Below are positions 1 to 8,672 of a stretch of DNA of 64,000 bases, piece by piece. Made by a program: the position numbers and the translations under genes. The notes beneath the pieces are model-generated. The model did no database searches and was not told where the DNA came from. It saw nothing but the letters and a program-made list of their open reading frames with translations. Position 1 is the stretch's first letter. Each line of letters starts with the position of its first letter. The DNA is from Cohnella phaseoli (lineage in GTDB: Bacteria > Bacillota > Bacilli > Paenibacillales > Paenibacillaceae), in the NCBI RefSeq assembly GCF_003386235.1, contig NZ_QRDZ01000007.1:62001-126000 (forward strand), read 5' to 3'.

Positions 1-1275
1 GCCGTCCGTGCGGTCCGTCGGATAACCGACGCCCGACAGAATCGTCTGCAAATTTCCGATGTCTCCGCCGGTCGAATCGAGCTTCAGCACCCGGTCTCGC
101 GGCAGCCGCCACGCCAGAAAATAATCGGGCTGAGCGACCGGAACATCCGGCTTAAGCCCCTGCTCGTTGATCCAGGTCCCGTCCGGAAGCAGCCATTTGT
201 ATACGGTCAGCTTGATCAGACTGTCATCGCCCAATTCACTGTTGAAATGAACCTGTACGGTTCCTTTGCCATAACTCGTATCTCCTACAAGCACGGCGCC
301 GGCCGATTGCTTCAGAGCGCCTGCCAATATTTCCGACGCGCTGGCGCTGCCTTTGTTGATCAGCACGACTAGCGGGTACCGCTCGCCGTTCTTCGCCCCA
401 TGCTCGGCAACGTCCACTTTGCGCTGGCCGTCGCGATATTCCGATTGCACGATCGGCTTGCCTTTCTCCAGCAACTGATCGGCAACTTCCACGACCGACT
501 GAAGATACCCTCCCGGGTTGTTCCGAACATCGATCACGAGAGCCTTAAGCCCCTGGCTCTTCATCGCTTCGAGCTCTTCGGCCACTTGCGACGCCGTCTC
601 GCTCGTGAACTGATTGATGAACAGATGCCCGATGCCGTCCTCCCCGACCTCCGACCCGACCGCGATCGGGTCGATCCGGTCGCGAACAAGCTCCAGGTCC
701 AGCGGTTCCGCCCTGCCTGCCCGCTGTACCTTCAGCTTAGCTTTGGTTCCCTTCGGCCCCCTAATCTTGGCTATAGCTTCGCTTAGGGATAAGCCGTACA
801 GGCTTTCCCCGTTAATCGAGAGAAGCACGTCGCGCGATTGCAGTCCAGCTCTCTCAGCGGGAGAGCCCCGAATCGGCGCTTCGACGACTACCGCCCCTTT
901 TTCCATTCTCAGCTCTGCGCCAATGCCCGTGAATGCCCCTTGAAGGGCGTCAACGTACGCATCGGCTTCGTCAGCCGACTTATATATGGAATACGGGTCG
1001 CTTAGCGATTCCACCATGCCTTGCAGCGCTCCGTCGAGCAGCCTGTTGCGGTCGGCAGGAAGGAGATAGCGCTTCTCGATCAGAGACACGGCCTTGTTGA
1101 GCTTGTCGATCTCGCTCTGTCGAAGGCCTTCCTGAGTCTGCCCGTTTCCCCAGACCGCCGTCCCTGTCGCTATTCCGTTCCACCTCGGAAATTCAAGGAC
1201 GGCATAGGTCGCGACGCAGGCCGTTACTGCCGTTAGCGCCATCAATGCCGCGACTGTGCGACCTCTGAATCCCAC
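1..1275 (-). CDS. S41 C-terminal processing peptidase (CtpA/CtpB type), 3' end outside window
   Basis: Membrane-anchored serine protease of the carboxyl-terminal processing family, which cleaves substrates outside the membrane. The frame is open from a GTG at 1275 (GGGGAG 8 nt upstream) to the window edge, about 425 codons. It shows an N-terminal membrane segment (about residues 8-25), a PDZ domain (about 105-185) and the S41 core with the GSASASE motif; by analogy with Tsp the nucleophile would be Ser312, with Lys337 25 residues on in YGKGTVQ. A peptidoglycan-binding-like tail begins near the cut. Position next to ftsEX matches B. subtilis ctpB, a sporulation protease, but whether this is the sporulation or a vegetative paralogue cannot be told. 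A GTG at 1284 is an alternative start. Confidence 0.93.
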   Translation of the reverse strand, partial: MGFRGRTVAALMALTAVTACVATYAVLEFPRWNGIATGTAVWGNGQTQEGLRQSEIDKLNKAVSLIEKRYLLPADRNRLLDGALQGMVESLSDPYSIYKSADEADAYVDALQGAFTGIGAELRMEKGAVVVEAPIRGSPAERAGLQSRDVLLSINGESLYGLSLSEAIAKIRGPKGTKAKLKVQRAGRAEPLDLELVRDRIDPIAVGSEVGEDGIGHLFINQFTSETASQVAEELEAMKSQGLKALVIDVRNNPGGYLQSVVEVADQLLEKGKPIVQSEYRDGQRKVDVAEHGAKNGERYPLVVLINKGSASASEILAGALKQSAGAVLVGDTSYGKGTVQVHFNSELGDDSLIKLTVYKWLLPDGTWINEQGLKPDVPVAQPDYFLAWRLPRDRVLKLDSTGGDIGNLQTILSGVGYPTDRTDG

Positions 1276-1323
1276 ATGCCCCACTCCCCAAAATTTTCCT
1301 CGTCTATCGTCTTATAGAGGTTA

Positions 1324-1488
1324 TTCAAAAAGTCCGATTTTGATCACGAAGCCTCCCAGGAAGCCTACTCGACGTCGAATCTTGAATTCAGCCGGAACTT
1401 CCGGTGCTCACGTAGCTCCCACTACGCTCCGCTCCTCATTTCCTAGCTTCATCCAACCTTCTTGGCGCTGAAAACCGGACTTTTTGAA
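1324..1488. repeat. MITE-like element with 18-bp terminal inverted repeats
   Basis: A 165-bp element fills most of the gap between the S41 peptidase and the M23 gene. Its ends are TTCAAAAAGTCCGATTTT (1324-1341) and AAAACCGGACTTTTTGAA (1471-1488), inverted copies with 17 of 18 bases matching. Inside are smaller inverted pairs (CGTAG/CTACG near 1410-1427, GGAACTTCC near 1395). No coding frame with a start and ribosome site is present. I see no other copy in this window. It is probably a non-autonomous mobile or dispersed intergenic repeat; the parent transposon is unknown. Confidence 0.75.
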
Positions 1489-1541
1489 CTCACACTTATA
1501 GTTAGATTATGACAGGCTTAGTTCATTTAGACAATTCCTGT

Positions 1542-1588
1542 CCAAAAAGAAGCAGCCGATTCTCGACGATTCGTCGGGAGTCGACTGC
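1542..1588 (-). terminator. Probable Rho-independent terminator of the ftsEX-M23 operon
   Basis: Read on the minus strand, an imperfect GC stem (CTGC/GCAG at its base, 1585-1588 with 1552-1555, and an inner ACGA/TCGT pairing) is followed by a TTCTTTTTGG run at 1542-1551. It lies just after the M23 stop at 1601. Confidence 0.5.
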
Positions 1589-1600
1589 CCTTGACCGTTG

Positions 1601-2770
1601 TTACTTCAAGTAAGGCGCCGGATCGACCGGCTCGGAGTTTTTGCGGACTTCGAAATGCAAGTGATTGCCTGTCGATTGACCCGTCGATCCGACCAGTCCA
1701 ATCTTTTCTCCGCGTTTCACCGTATCGCCTTTTTTCGCCAAAATCTCGCTCATGTGCCCGTACAACGTCCACAAGCCGCCGCCGTGATCGATAATGACGC
1801 AGTTTCCGTAGCCGCTCCACGATTGAGCGATGATGACAACGCCCGTCTCCGCAGCATAGATCGGCGTTCCCTTAGGCGCAGCCATGTCCATGCCCGCATG
1901 CAGCTTCTTGGAGCCCGTAATCGGATGAATCCTGTAGCCGAACGGAGAAGATAATCGGTACTCCGACTTCAAAGGCATCCCCAGCTTGCCGCCCGTGTAG
2001 TAAGTCTTAATCCGGTTCTTCTTCGCTTCCAGCTCGGAAGCCTTCTTCGCCAGCTCCGTGAGCTGCTTGGCCGATTCCTCGCTAATCTCTTCCAGCTCTT
2101 CGATCTCCACCGCCAGCTTGGCGATCAGCACTTCCTTGTCCTTCTCTTCCTGCTCCAAGGTCGACTTATGCTGCTCGATCTCTTCGTACAGCAAGCGGAT
2201 TTCTTCAAGCTCCTGCTCGCTCTGGAGCTTCAAGGCGGCAACCTCGTCTGCATACTTCTTCTTCTCGTCGAGGATATTGCGATCCTGTACGGCGATCGCC
2301 TCTACCGCATCGTACCGCTCCAGGAAATCGGAGAAGCTAGAGGAGCTGAGCAGTACGTCCAGGAACGATACCGGTCCTGCCGTATAGGCCATCTTGACCC
2401 GCGACGCCATCAGCTGATCGCGGTTGTCGCGCTGCTTGATTGCATTCTCCAGCTCCACGCCCGTCTGGATCAGCTTCTCTTCCGACTCTGCGATTTTCAC
2501 TTGCGTATTTTCCAATCGCTTCTGTACCGTCTCGATCCGGCCCAGCAGCTTCTCGATGTCTTCCTTGGTCGCTTCCTGCTTGCCTGTCAGCTCTTGAACC
2601 GTTTTCTCCGCATATCTCTGGTTGTGGGCCGCTCGGTCCATATCCTTCTTGAGCTCCTTAAGATCCTGCTCGATCTTCTCCAGCTCCGTCTTAGCTTGTC
2701 CATCATACGGTCGGCCGACCAGACCGACAACCAACAGCATCGCGAGTAACAGCAACAGCTTCTTTTTCAC
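1601..2770 (-). CDS. Murein hydrolase (EnvC-like coiled coil + M23 peptidase)
   Basis: Secreted peptidoglycan endopeptidase of 389 residues. The start is the GTG at 2770, preceded by AGAGGAGG; a longer frame lacks a ribosome site. A signal peptide (residues 1 to about 26) is followed by a long coiled coil (about 27-270) and a C-terminal LytM/M23 domain. The zinc and catalytic motifs are intact: HAGMD (about His291, Asp295) and HLHFE (about His372), so unlike E. coli EnvC this protein should itself be active. It starts 43 bp after ftsX on the same strand, which suggests it is the hydrolase governed by FtsEX, in the place that CwlO fills functionally in B. subtilis. The partner role is inferred. 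Confidence 0.92.
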   Translation of the reverse strand: MKKKLLLLLAMLLVVGLVGRPYDGQAKTELEKIEQDLKELKKDMDRAAHNQRYAEKTVQELTGKQEATKEDIEKLLGRIETVQKRLENTQVKIAESEEKLIQTGVELENAIKQRDNRDQLMASRVKMAYTAGPVSFLDVLLSSSSFSDFLERYDAVEAIAVQDRNILDEKKKYADEVAALKLQSEQELEEIRLLYEEIEQHKSTLEQEEKDKEVLIAKLAVEIEELEEISEESAKQLTELAKKASELEAKKNRIKTYYTGGKLGMPLKSEYRLSSPFGYRIHPITGSKKLHAGMDMAAPKGTPIYAAETGVVIIAQSWSGYGNCVIIDHGGGLWTLYGHMSEILAKKGDTVKRGEKIGLVGSTGQSTGNHLHFEVRKNSEPVDPAPYLK

Positions 2771-2813
2771 TAGGCTCCTCCTCTGAATAGCGTGGACGTA
2801 TTCCACAATATCA

Positions 2814-3731
2814 TTAGACCCTTAAGTATCTGCGCACTGAAATCGTGCTTCCGAATATCCCGAGCAGCGTTCCCAGCCCGATTATCGCGCCGCCTACGCT
2901 GTTCATGACTTCGTCCATCGTCGCGAACTGGATCATGTACAACCCTACGGTTGCGCTGGTCGACTCGACCATCTGAGAATATCCGAACATTAGAATAACG
3001 GCGCTCACCAGCGAACCGAAAAATCCGATAATCGCCCCTTCGATGAAAAAAGGCCAACGGATAAAGCTGTTCGTGGCTCCGACCAGCTTCATGATTGAAA
3101 TCTCCCTGCGCCTAGCGATAATCGTCGTCTTGATCGTCGTCGAGATCAGGAACATCGCCATTACGGTCAAACCGAGCACGATGACGATTCCGATGTTGCG
3201 TACCGCATTCGTGATGCTGAACAGCTTCTCAATCGTGTCTTTGCCGTATTTGACCCGCTCGATCGACTTCTCGGGATCGGTCAGATTAATCGCTTCGATC
3301 TGCTTGGCAATATAGGCGATCTGCTGCGGATCGAACGCTTCGATCTCGAAGGAATCCGGCAGCGGATTGTTCTCTTCGTCGTACCCGTCAAGCGCTTCCC
3401 GCCCTTCCTCGCCCATGCTCTCGCGAAACCGCTGCAGCCCCTCTGCCTTGGAGACAAAAGTGACCGTCTTGACCTGGGGAATCCGCTTGATCAGCCTCCC
3501 GACCTCCTCCGCTTTCGCTTCGGCGGTCCCGGTCTGCAAGTAAACGTTGATCTGGACCTGGCTGTCCAACTGATCGGCCAGCTTGTTGACGTTCATGGCC
3601 AGAAGCATAAAGACGCCGAGAATAAACAGGGAAATGCCGATGGAGCTCATCGAGGCGAAGGTCATCCAGCCGTTGCGGCCGACGTTCTTGAGGCCCTCCC
3701 GAATATGGCGGAGAATCGTGCTAAATTTCAT
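2814..3731 (-). CDS. ftsX: Cell division ABC-type membrane protein FtsX
   Basis: Transmembrane half of the FtsEX complex, which passes ATP-driven conformational change to extracellular murein hydrolases. 305 residues. The ATG at 3731 has AGAGGAGA 8 nt upstream and overlaps the end of ftsE by 11 bp, so the two are translationally coupled. A first membrane helix (about 20-45) precedes a large extracellular loop (about 46-170), then three more helices including the family region IARRREISIMKLVGA. This four-helix plan and length (about 300) are normal for Gram-positive FtsX. Confidence 0.96.
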   Translation of the reverse strand: MKFSTILRHIREGLKNVGRNGWMTFASMSSIGISLFILGVFMLLAMNVNKLADQLDSQVQINVYLQTGTAEAKAEEVGRLIKRIPQVKTVTFVSKAEGLQRFRESMGEEGREALDGYDEENNPLPDSFEIEAFDPQQIAYIAKQIEAINLTDPEKSIERVKYGKDTIEKLFSITNAVRNIGIVIVLGLTVMAMFLISTTIKTTIIARRREISIMKLVGATNSFIRWPFFIEGAIIGFFGSLVSAVILMFGYSQMVESTSATVGLYMIQFATMDEVMNSVGGAIIGLGTLLGIFGSTISVRRYLRV

Positions 3732-4407
3732 AGCCGTATTCTCCTCTCGCCTGATCGCGCACAATGGTTCCCCGTTCGATGGCGATTACGCGCTTGCGCA
3801 TCGTATTCACGATCTCCTTGTTGTGGGTAGCCATGACGATCGTCGTGCCGCGAAAATTAATCTCCTCCAACAGGTTCATAATGCCCCATGAAGTCTCGGG
3901 GTCCAGGTTTCCCGTAGGCTCGTCCGCTACGATTACCGCAGGGTTGTTGACGATCGCGCGAGCGATCGCGATTCTCTGCTGCTCGCCCCCCGACAGCTGC
4001 GCCGGCAGGCTGCCCGCCTTATGCTTCAGGCCGACAAGCTCGAGCACTTCCATCGTTCTGCGACGAATGAGACGGCGCGGCGTCTCGATGACTTCCATCG
4101 CGAACGCCACGTTCTCGAAAGCCGTCAGCTTCGGGAGAAGCTTGTAGTCTTGGAAAACAACCCCTATGTTGCGTCTCACGAACGGAATTTTGCGATGCTT
4201 CAGTTTTCCTATATTAAAGCCGTTGACCGAGATTTGTCCCTTCGATGGATATTCTTCTCGGTAAATCAGCTTCATGAAGGTGGACTTACCCGCACCGGAC
4301 GGACCCACAATGTACACGAATTCGTTGCGGTCGATCACAACGTTAATGCTTTGAAGAGCTGTCGTGCCGTCTGGATAGGTCTTCCAGATGTCCTGCATTT
4401 CGATCAC
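3721..4407 (-). CDS. ftsE: Cell division ATP-binding protein FtsE
   Basis: Cytoplasmic ATPase of FtsEX. 228 residues from a GTG start at 4407 (AGGAAG 7 nt upstream); an internal ATG at 4398 lies too close to a ribosome site to be preferred. Motifs are all intact: Walker A GPSGAGKST (about 36-44), signature LSGGEQQR, Walker B VIVADEPTGNLD and the H-loop MATHN. First gene of the operon ftsE-ftsX-M23; about 260 bp separate it from the divergent VanW gene. Confidence 0.97.
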   Translation of the reverse strand: MIEMQDIWKTYPDGTTALQSINVVIDRNEFVYIVGPSGAGKSTFMKLIYREEYPSKGQISVNGFNIGKLKHRKIPFVRRNIGVVFQDYKLLPKLTAFENVAFAMEVIETPRRLIRRRTMEVLELVGLKHKAGSLPAQLSGGEQQRIAIARAIVNNPAVIVADEPTGNLDPETSWGIMNLLEEINFRGTTIVMATHNKEIVNTMRKRVIAIERGTIVRDQARGEYGYEI

Positions 4408-4733
4408 GGTATCACTTCCTGTTAAGATTCAGACTTTAGATACTTCGACATCATGCCTCATTTTCCTCTCTATGTCGATCGATTGCCCGGGAAATCTGTC
4501 GAAGGCGCGGACTTCCGAGCCTTATTGGGCTTGGGCTTCAGCCATTTGTTTAGAAATTTTTAATTTTTGGAAAGAACGAATCGATGAAACCGCAGTATAA
4601 CTCATTAGAAACATTTTACAGACGTTTGCGGTCATTTGATCGCAGGAAAGGCGGGTAGAAAACGACAATGACGCAGACGATGAATACAAGACAGTCCCGT
4701 CACGCCGTAAGCAGAAGGAGGAAGGGGTCCGGC

Positions 4734-6242
4734 ATGAAAAAACTCGGCATAATCGTTCTTATCTTCGTATTCCTACTGGTTGGCGCAGGAGTCGGCAGCG
4801 CGATGAGCTACGGAAGCGATCAAGCTCTGCCGGACGGCTTCCGCGTCGGCGGACTCGAGCTCGGCGGCAAGTCGCCGGAGGAGGCCTTGGCAACGATCCG
4901 GGCGCGCATAGCGGAAGCGCAGGCCGTTCAAGTGTCGCTGGATCCGAGCAGTCTCGGGGGGCCGGTCAGCGCGGTTAGTACGACGGGAGCGAGTTCGAGC
5001 GCGGGTATTCCGGCTTTGACGCTTGAGGAGCTCGGCTTACGAATCGCGGCTGACGAGGCGATCCAGGCGATCGAGCGCCGCCTCGATTACTCCTGGTGGG
5101 AACGGGCGAAGCTGCGGATTTATGGCGAACAGGGAGCCTCATACGGCATTGACGTGGCGTGGGATTCGGAACGGCTGGAGCAGGCTGCGAAGCAGACATG
5201 GGGAGACCTAGTGCGGGAAAAAGGGGCCGACGCGAGCCGTACGATCGACGAACGCGACAATGTCGTGTACACACCGGAAAAGATGGGCCGGAGCATCGAG
5301 CTGGGCCCGGCGATTGAAGCCATCCGCGGGCTGGCCCCGTCCTCGTTGGCGGATATCGGCAGCAGCTCGCGGCTCGTCCCGGCCGCTATCGTCGAGACGC
5401 CTCCCGAAATTACGGTCGCCAAGCTGAGGGAAGACGGGCTTGAACGCAAAATTGTCGAATTCACCACATCGTTCACTACAAGCGGAGAAGGTCGCTCGCA
5501 CAATGTCACCGCAGCCGCGCTGTCGCTGAACGACACGCTGCTGCAGCCGGGGGAAGTGTTCGAATACGGCAAAATCGTCGCCAAAGCGGAAAAAGAACAC
5601 GGCTACAAGGAAGCGCCGGTTATTCTTAAGGGCAAGCTGACGCCCGGCATCGGCGGCGGCATCTGCCAGGTGTCGAGTACGCTGTACAACGCCGCGCTGC
5701 TGGCCGGGCTGGAGATCGTCGAGCGACGCAATCATTCGCTGCCGGTCAGCTACTTGCCGCGCGGACTCGACGCCACGTTCGCGGACGGCTACGTCAACTT
5801 CAAGTTCCGCAACTCTACCGGCAAACAGCTGCTGATCCGCACCGTCGTCGCGGACAAAACGGTCACGGTCAAGCTGTTCGGAACGATGGACGAACGCGTA
5901 TCCTACAAAACGGAAACCGCTCAAGTGAAAGTTAACCCGCCGAAAACGGTCTACGTCGCCGACAGCTCCGTCGCGCTAGGCAAGCAGAGCGTGCTGCAAA
6001 AGGGCGAGAACGGCTATGTTGTCGAGGCGTTCCTCGTGAAGCTGATCGATGGAAAAATCGCTGAGCGCAAAAAGCTGTCCAAGGACACGTATCGCACGCA
6101 AGACACGGTGATCGCCGTCCACCCGAACGACCCGCGGCTGAAGCCTCAGGGCGCCGAACAGACGCCGGGCGGCGGATCGGGCTCGGAGCCGGCTCCCAAT
6201 ACTCCGGCTCCGGAAGACGGCGTTATTGTAGAGCCGGTGTGA
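4734..6242 (+). CDS. VanW family protein (YoaR-like)
   Basis: Membrane-anchored extracytoplasmic protein of about 502 residues. It has one N-terminal membrane helix (about residues 3-25), a peptidoglycan-binding-4-like region, a VanW domain with the characteristic GIGGGICQVSSTLYNAAL stretch (about 310-330), a G5-like segment, and a Pro/Gly/Ser-rich tail. VanW domains occur beside vancomycin-resistance genes but also alone, and their chemistry is not established. The start at 4734 is chosen for AGGAGGAAGGGG upstream; an ATG at 4668 would add 22 basic residues and has only a weak site. It is divergent from ftsE and alone in its transcript. No van genes lie nearby, so a resistance role is not supported. 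Confidence 0.88.
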   Translation: MKKLGIIVLIFVFLLVGAGVGSAMSYGSDQALPDGFRVGGLELGGKSPEEALATIRARIAEAQAVQVSLDPSSLGGPVSAVSTTGASSSAGIPALTLEELGLRIAADEAIQAIERRLDYSWWERAKLRIYGEQGASYGIDVAWDSERLEQAAKQTWGDLVREKGADASRTIDERDNVVYTPEKMGRSIELGPAIEAIRGLAPSSLADIGSSSRLVPAAIVETPPEITVAKLREDGLERKIVEFTTSFTTSGEGRSHNVTAAALSLNDTLLQPGEVFEYGKIVAKAEKEHGYKEAPVILKGKLTPGIGGGICQVSSTLYNAALLAGLEIVERRNHSLPVSYLPRGLDATFADGYVNFKFRNSTGKQLLIRTVVADKTVTVKLFGTMDERVSYKTETAQVKVNPPKTVYVADSSVALGKQSVLQKGENGYVVEAFLVKLIDGKIAERKKLSKDTYRTQDTVIAVHPNDPRLKPQGAEQTPGGGSGSEPAPNTPAPEDGVIVEPV

Positions 6243-6286
6243 GGGAAGCATGACGCTGTAAGATAAGCAAACGGCCAGGCAGTGGA

Positions 6287-6632
6287 GTGGAGGCCATGAA
6301 TGTGCCTTGGCTCCTCCCAAGCTGCGAGGTGGAGGCCAAGAATGTGCCTTGGCTCCTCCCAAGCTGCTAGGTGGAGGCCATAAATGTGCCTTGGACCCGC
6401 TCTAGCTGCGAGGTGGAGGCCAAGAATGTGCCTTTGCTCCTCCCAAGCTGCGAGGTGGAGGCCATGAATGTGCCTTGGACCCGTTCAATCTGCGAGGTGG
6501 AGGCCAAGAATGTGCCTTGGACCCGCTCAATCTACGGGGTGGAGGCCAAGAATGTGCCTTGGCTCCTCCCAAGCTGCGAAGTGGAGGCCATAAATGTGCC
6601 TTGGACCCGCTCAATCTGCGAGGTGGAGGCCA
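6287..6632. repeat. 42-bp tandem repeat array (8 units plus a partial)
   Basis: Eight head-to-tail 42-bp units, each starting GTGGAGGCCA, at 6287, 6329, 6371, 6413, 6455, 6497, 6539 and 6581, plus a 10-bp ninth. Units carry one of two cores, CTCCTCCCAAGCT (type A) or ACCCGCTCAATCT (type B), in the order A A B A B B A B. Many contain the short hairpin CCAAG-N7-CTTGG. The period is a multiple of three, so long frames appear on both strands, but none has a credible start and ribosome site. It fills the gap between two convergent genes (VanW and DUF4838); the remaining flanks (6243-6286 and 6633-6681) hold nothing recognisable. Confidence 0.95.
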
Positions 6633-6681
6633 CGGATTGCTCCACTACCAGTACGTCCTATTGGCCTTCGTTCAAATCCGG

Positions 6682-8607
6682 TTATTCGCGAGCATGCGAC
6701 ATCGCCGCCTGCAGCCATTTCGTGCAGTTTTCCCGATCCCAGCCGTCGATCTCGCTCTCCCGCTCCAAAGCCTCCCGCCAATGAGTCGCAGCCTCCTCCC
6801 ACCGCTGTTCGATGGCGCAAAGCTGGCCCAACGATTGCGAGAGGATGGAGCGAAGCTTGGTAGAGACAAAATTATAGTAGCGCGTCAATTCAGCTGTGTC
6901 GGCGCTAGGCTCGATAGCAGAAGTATCGGCGGCGGCAAGAGGCGCTTCGAGAATGGCCAACGCCCGCCGGCATTCGGCGATCCGAGCGCGGGGAACGGCT
7001 CCGTCATCTGCCGCGGGCTGCCAGCCGAAAACGGCCTCCCCGTCCGTCCTCAGCCACGTATCGGTAAATCTGAGCTTGAAAAACTCCGTATTGTACGCCG
7101 TTAGTCCAGACAAGGCGTCCGACAGCCGCTCCAGCTTCTCTCGGCAGATCTCGGCACGCGATCCATACAGATGACGGCATAAGCGATCAATCGCCGTTCC
7201 CATCTCTTCTCCACCCCAAGACATCCGGGCAAACACGTATAGATTCGGCCACATCGCGGCTCGCTCCGAGTCCATCTCCCGTCCGGCGTCGGCTGCGTTC
7301 ACCGCCTGTCCCTCGATCTCCTCCCGGATAATACGGACCGACTTGCCGTAAGGCACGATTAAGCTCATGACGCCGGTCGCCCCGATGCGACGAAAATAAG
7401 CCATGTCCTCTCCGATCGTTCGAAACAATGGCGGAAACAAGGAGGTCAGCATCCAGTAGTCGGAGTAATATTCGAACGCCGTCCAGGCGGTTCCGAACGT
7501 CCCGCACGCCTCCGCCCATCGGTCGACAGCCGCTTTGAACCTGGCGTCGCGCGGCAGCGTCGGCGCCTCGAACGAGTCCCGATAGTTCCGCCCCCAGCAG
7601 GCGATCAAAGTATCCAGCTCGCTTGATGCCGGAACGTCCTCCAACATGCGCCATTCCAACTGCGCATTGTAGGCGATGTGCTCTACGTTTACCTCGATGC
7701 CATTCGTCTCGAACGCTTGGCGAAGCCGATCGAGAAACCCTGTATAAGTGGCTATGAACCCGGCTTCGCGGCAAGCGGTGCAGCCGCATACGCGCTTGTT
7801 GTCGTTGGGCCACAGCGACAGCGTCCGCAGCACGACGCCCTTTTCCAGCTCCCGCTCCACGAAAGAGACGATGTTTCCGATCATGACCTTGACGCCTGCC
7901 TCGCACGAGTAGCACGGCTGATCGGTCATTCGTACGCCTTCCTCGCCCGCCAACGCAAACCATTCCGGATGCTCCGAATAAAGCTCCGCAGCAGGGAAAA
8001 ATCTGTCCAGATTATGGCCGCCCAATGTCAGCCTCAATTGGCGTTTAGCAAGCTCGGGCCTTAATTGTTCTGCGTCCCGCTCCCATAGCTCGATTGTAAA
8101 AAACAGATCGTTTAAGCCGTTTTTGGCGGACCAATCGATGAGAGCCAAGGCGTATTCGGACGTCTCCGCGCTTTCCAGGACGATTCCCCTTCTCGGAAAC
8201 GACGGTTTGAAGCGTCGGCTGCCGGTTATCGTTGCGGGTTTGTCCATGGGAACAGAGCGGTGTTCAGGCGTCGGCCAGGCAATTCCAGCATGCTCCTCCA
8301 GAAAGCGATAGGCGCCATACAATACCGCTCTTGGGCTGCCGCCAACGATGACCATACAGCCGTTCTCAGCGGCAAGCTCAAACTCCTCTTCCCCCATGTC
8401 GTTCCTGGAACCGGCGAAGCGAAGCGCAAGCCCGCCGTTTTCCGCCGCCCTCTCCTCCTCTGCTGAACAACGATAGCCAGCAAGCGCCAGATGCATCTTC
8501 AACTCGTCTGCGGCAAATCGCAACGTTTCATGAGGCGACGAGGGAAGTGATAGAAGCAACCCGGATTCGCGATAGTCTGCTAAACAAAAGCTTTTTTCCT
8601 TTTTCAA
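6682..8607 (-). CDS. DUF4838 domain protein, putative glycoside-hydrolase-like
   Basis: 641 residues. The N-terminal third resembles the helper domain found in front of GH67-type enzymes (ordered elements around AVLYGAYRFLEEHAGIAW), followed by a DUF4838 core with a Cys cluster CGCTACREAG (about 265-275). No signal peptide is seen, so it is probably cytoplasmic. The start is the TTG at 8607, with AAGGAG 8 nt upstream; an ATG at 8616 lies against that site and is less likely. Last gene of the sugar-uptake cluster, transcribed in the same direction as the binding protein and permeases, so it probably acts on the imported oligosaccharide. Substrate unknown. Confidence 0.82.
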   Translation of the reverse strand: MKKEKSFCLADYRESGLLLSLPSSPHETLRFAADELKMHLALAGYRCSAEEERAAENGGLALRFAGSRNDMGEEEFELAAENGCMVIVGGSPRAVLYGAYRFLEEHAGIAWPTPEHRSVPMDKPATITGSRRFKPSFPRRGIVLESAETSEYALALIDWSAKNGLNDLFFTIELWERDAEQLRPELAKRQLRLTLGGHNLDRFFPAAELYSEHPEWFALAGEEGVRMTDQPCYSCEAGVKVMIGNIVSFVERELEKGVVLRTLSLWPNDNKRVCGCTACREAGFIATYTGFLDRLRQAFETNGIEVNVEHIAYNAQLEWRMLEDVPASSELDTLIACWGRNYRDSFEAPTLPRDARFKAAVDRWAEACGTFGTAWTAFEYYSDYWMLTSLFPPLFRTIGEDMAYFRRIGATGVMSLIVPYGKSVRIIREEIEGQAVNAADAGREMDSERAAMWPNLYVFARMSWGGEEMGTAIDRLCRHLYGSRAEICREKLERLSDALSGLTAYNTEFFKLRFTDTWLRTDGEAVFGWQPAADDGAVPRARIAECRRALAILEAPLAAADTSAIEPSADTAELTRYYNFVSTKLRSILSQSLGQLCAIEQRWEEAATHWREALERESEIDGWDRENCTKWLQAAMSHARE

Positions 8608-8672
8608 AAGGATCATCTCCTTAAATATAAGGGAAGGCACGGTCCGCATCAGGCGCCGCGCCTTCCCGCTTG

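Noticed and set aside
4734..6242. Vancomycin resistance gene
   Set aside because: A VanW domain alone is not resistance, and no vanHAX or vanRS genes are near.
6287..6632. CRISPR array
   Set aside because: Units are contiguous and have no unique spacers.
6371..6784. Repeat protein encoded by the 42-bp array
   Set aside because: The frame exists only because the unit is a multiple of three; no start with a ribosome site, and it runs into antisense of the DUF4838 gene.
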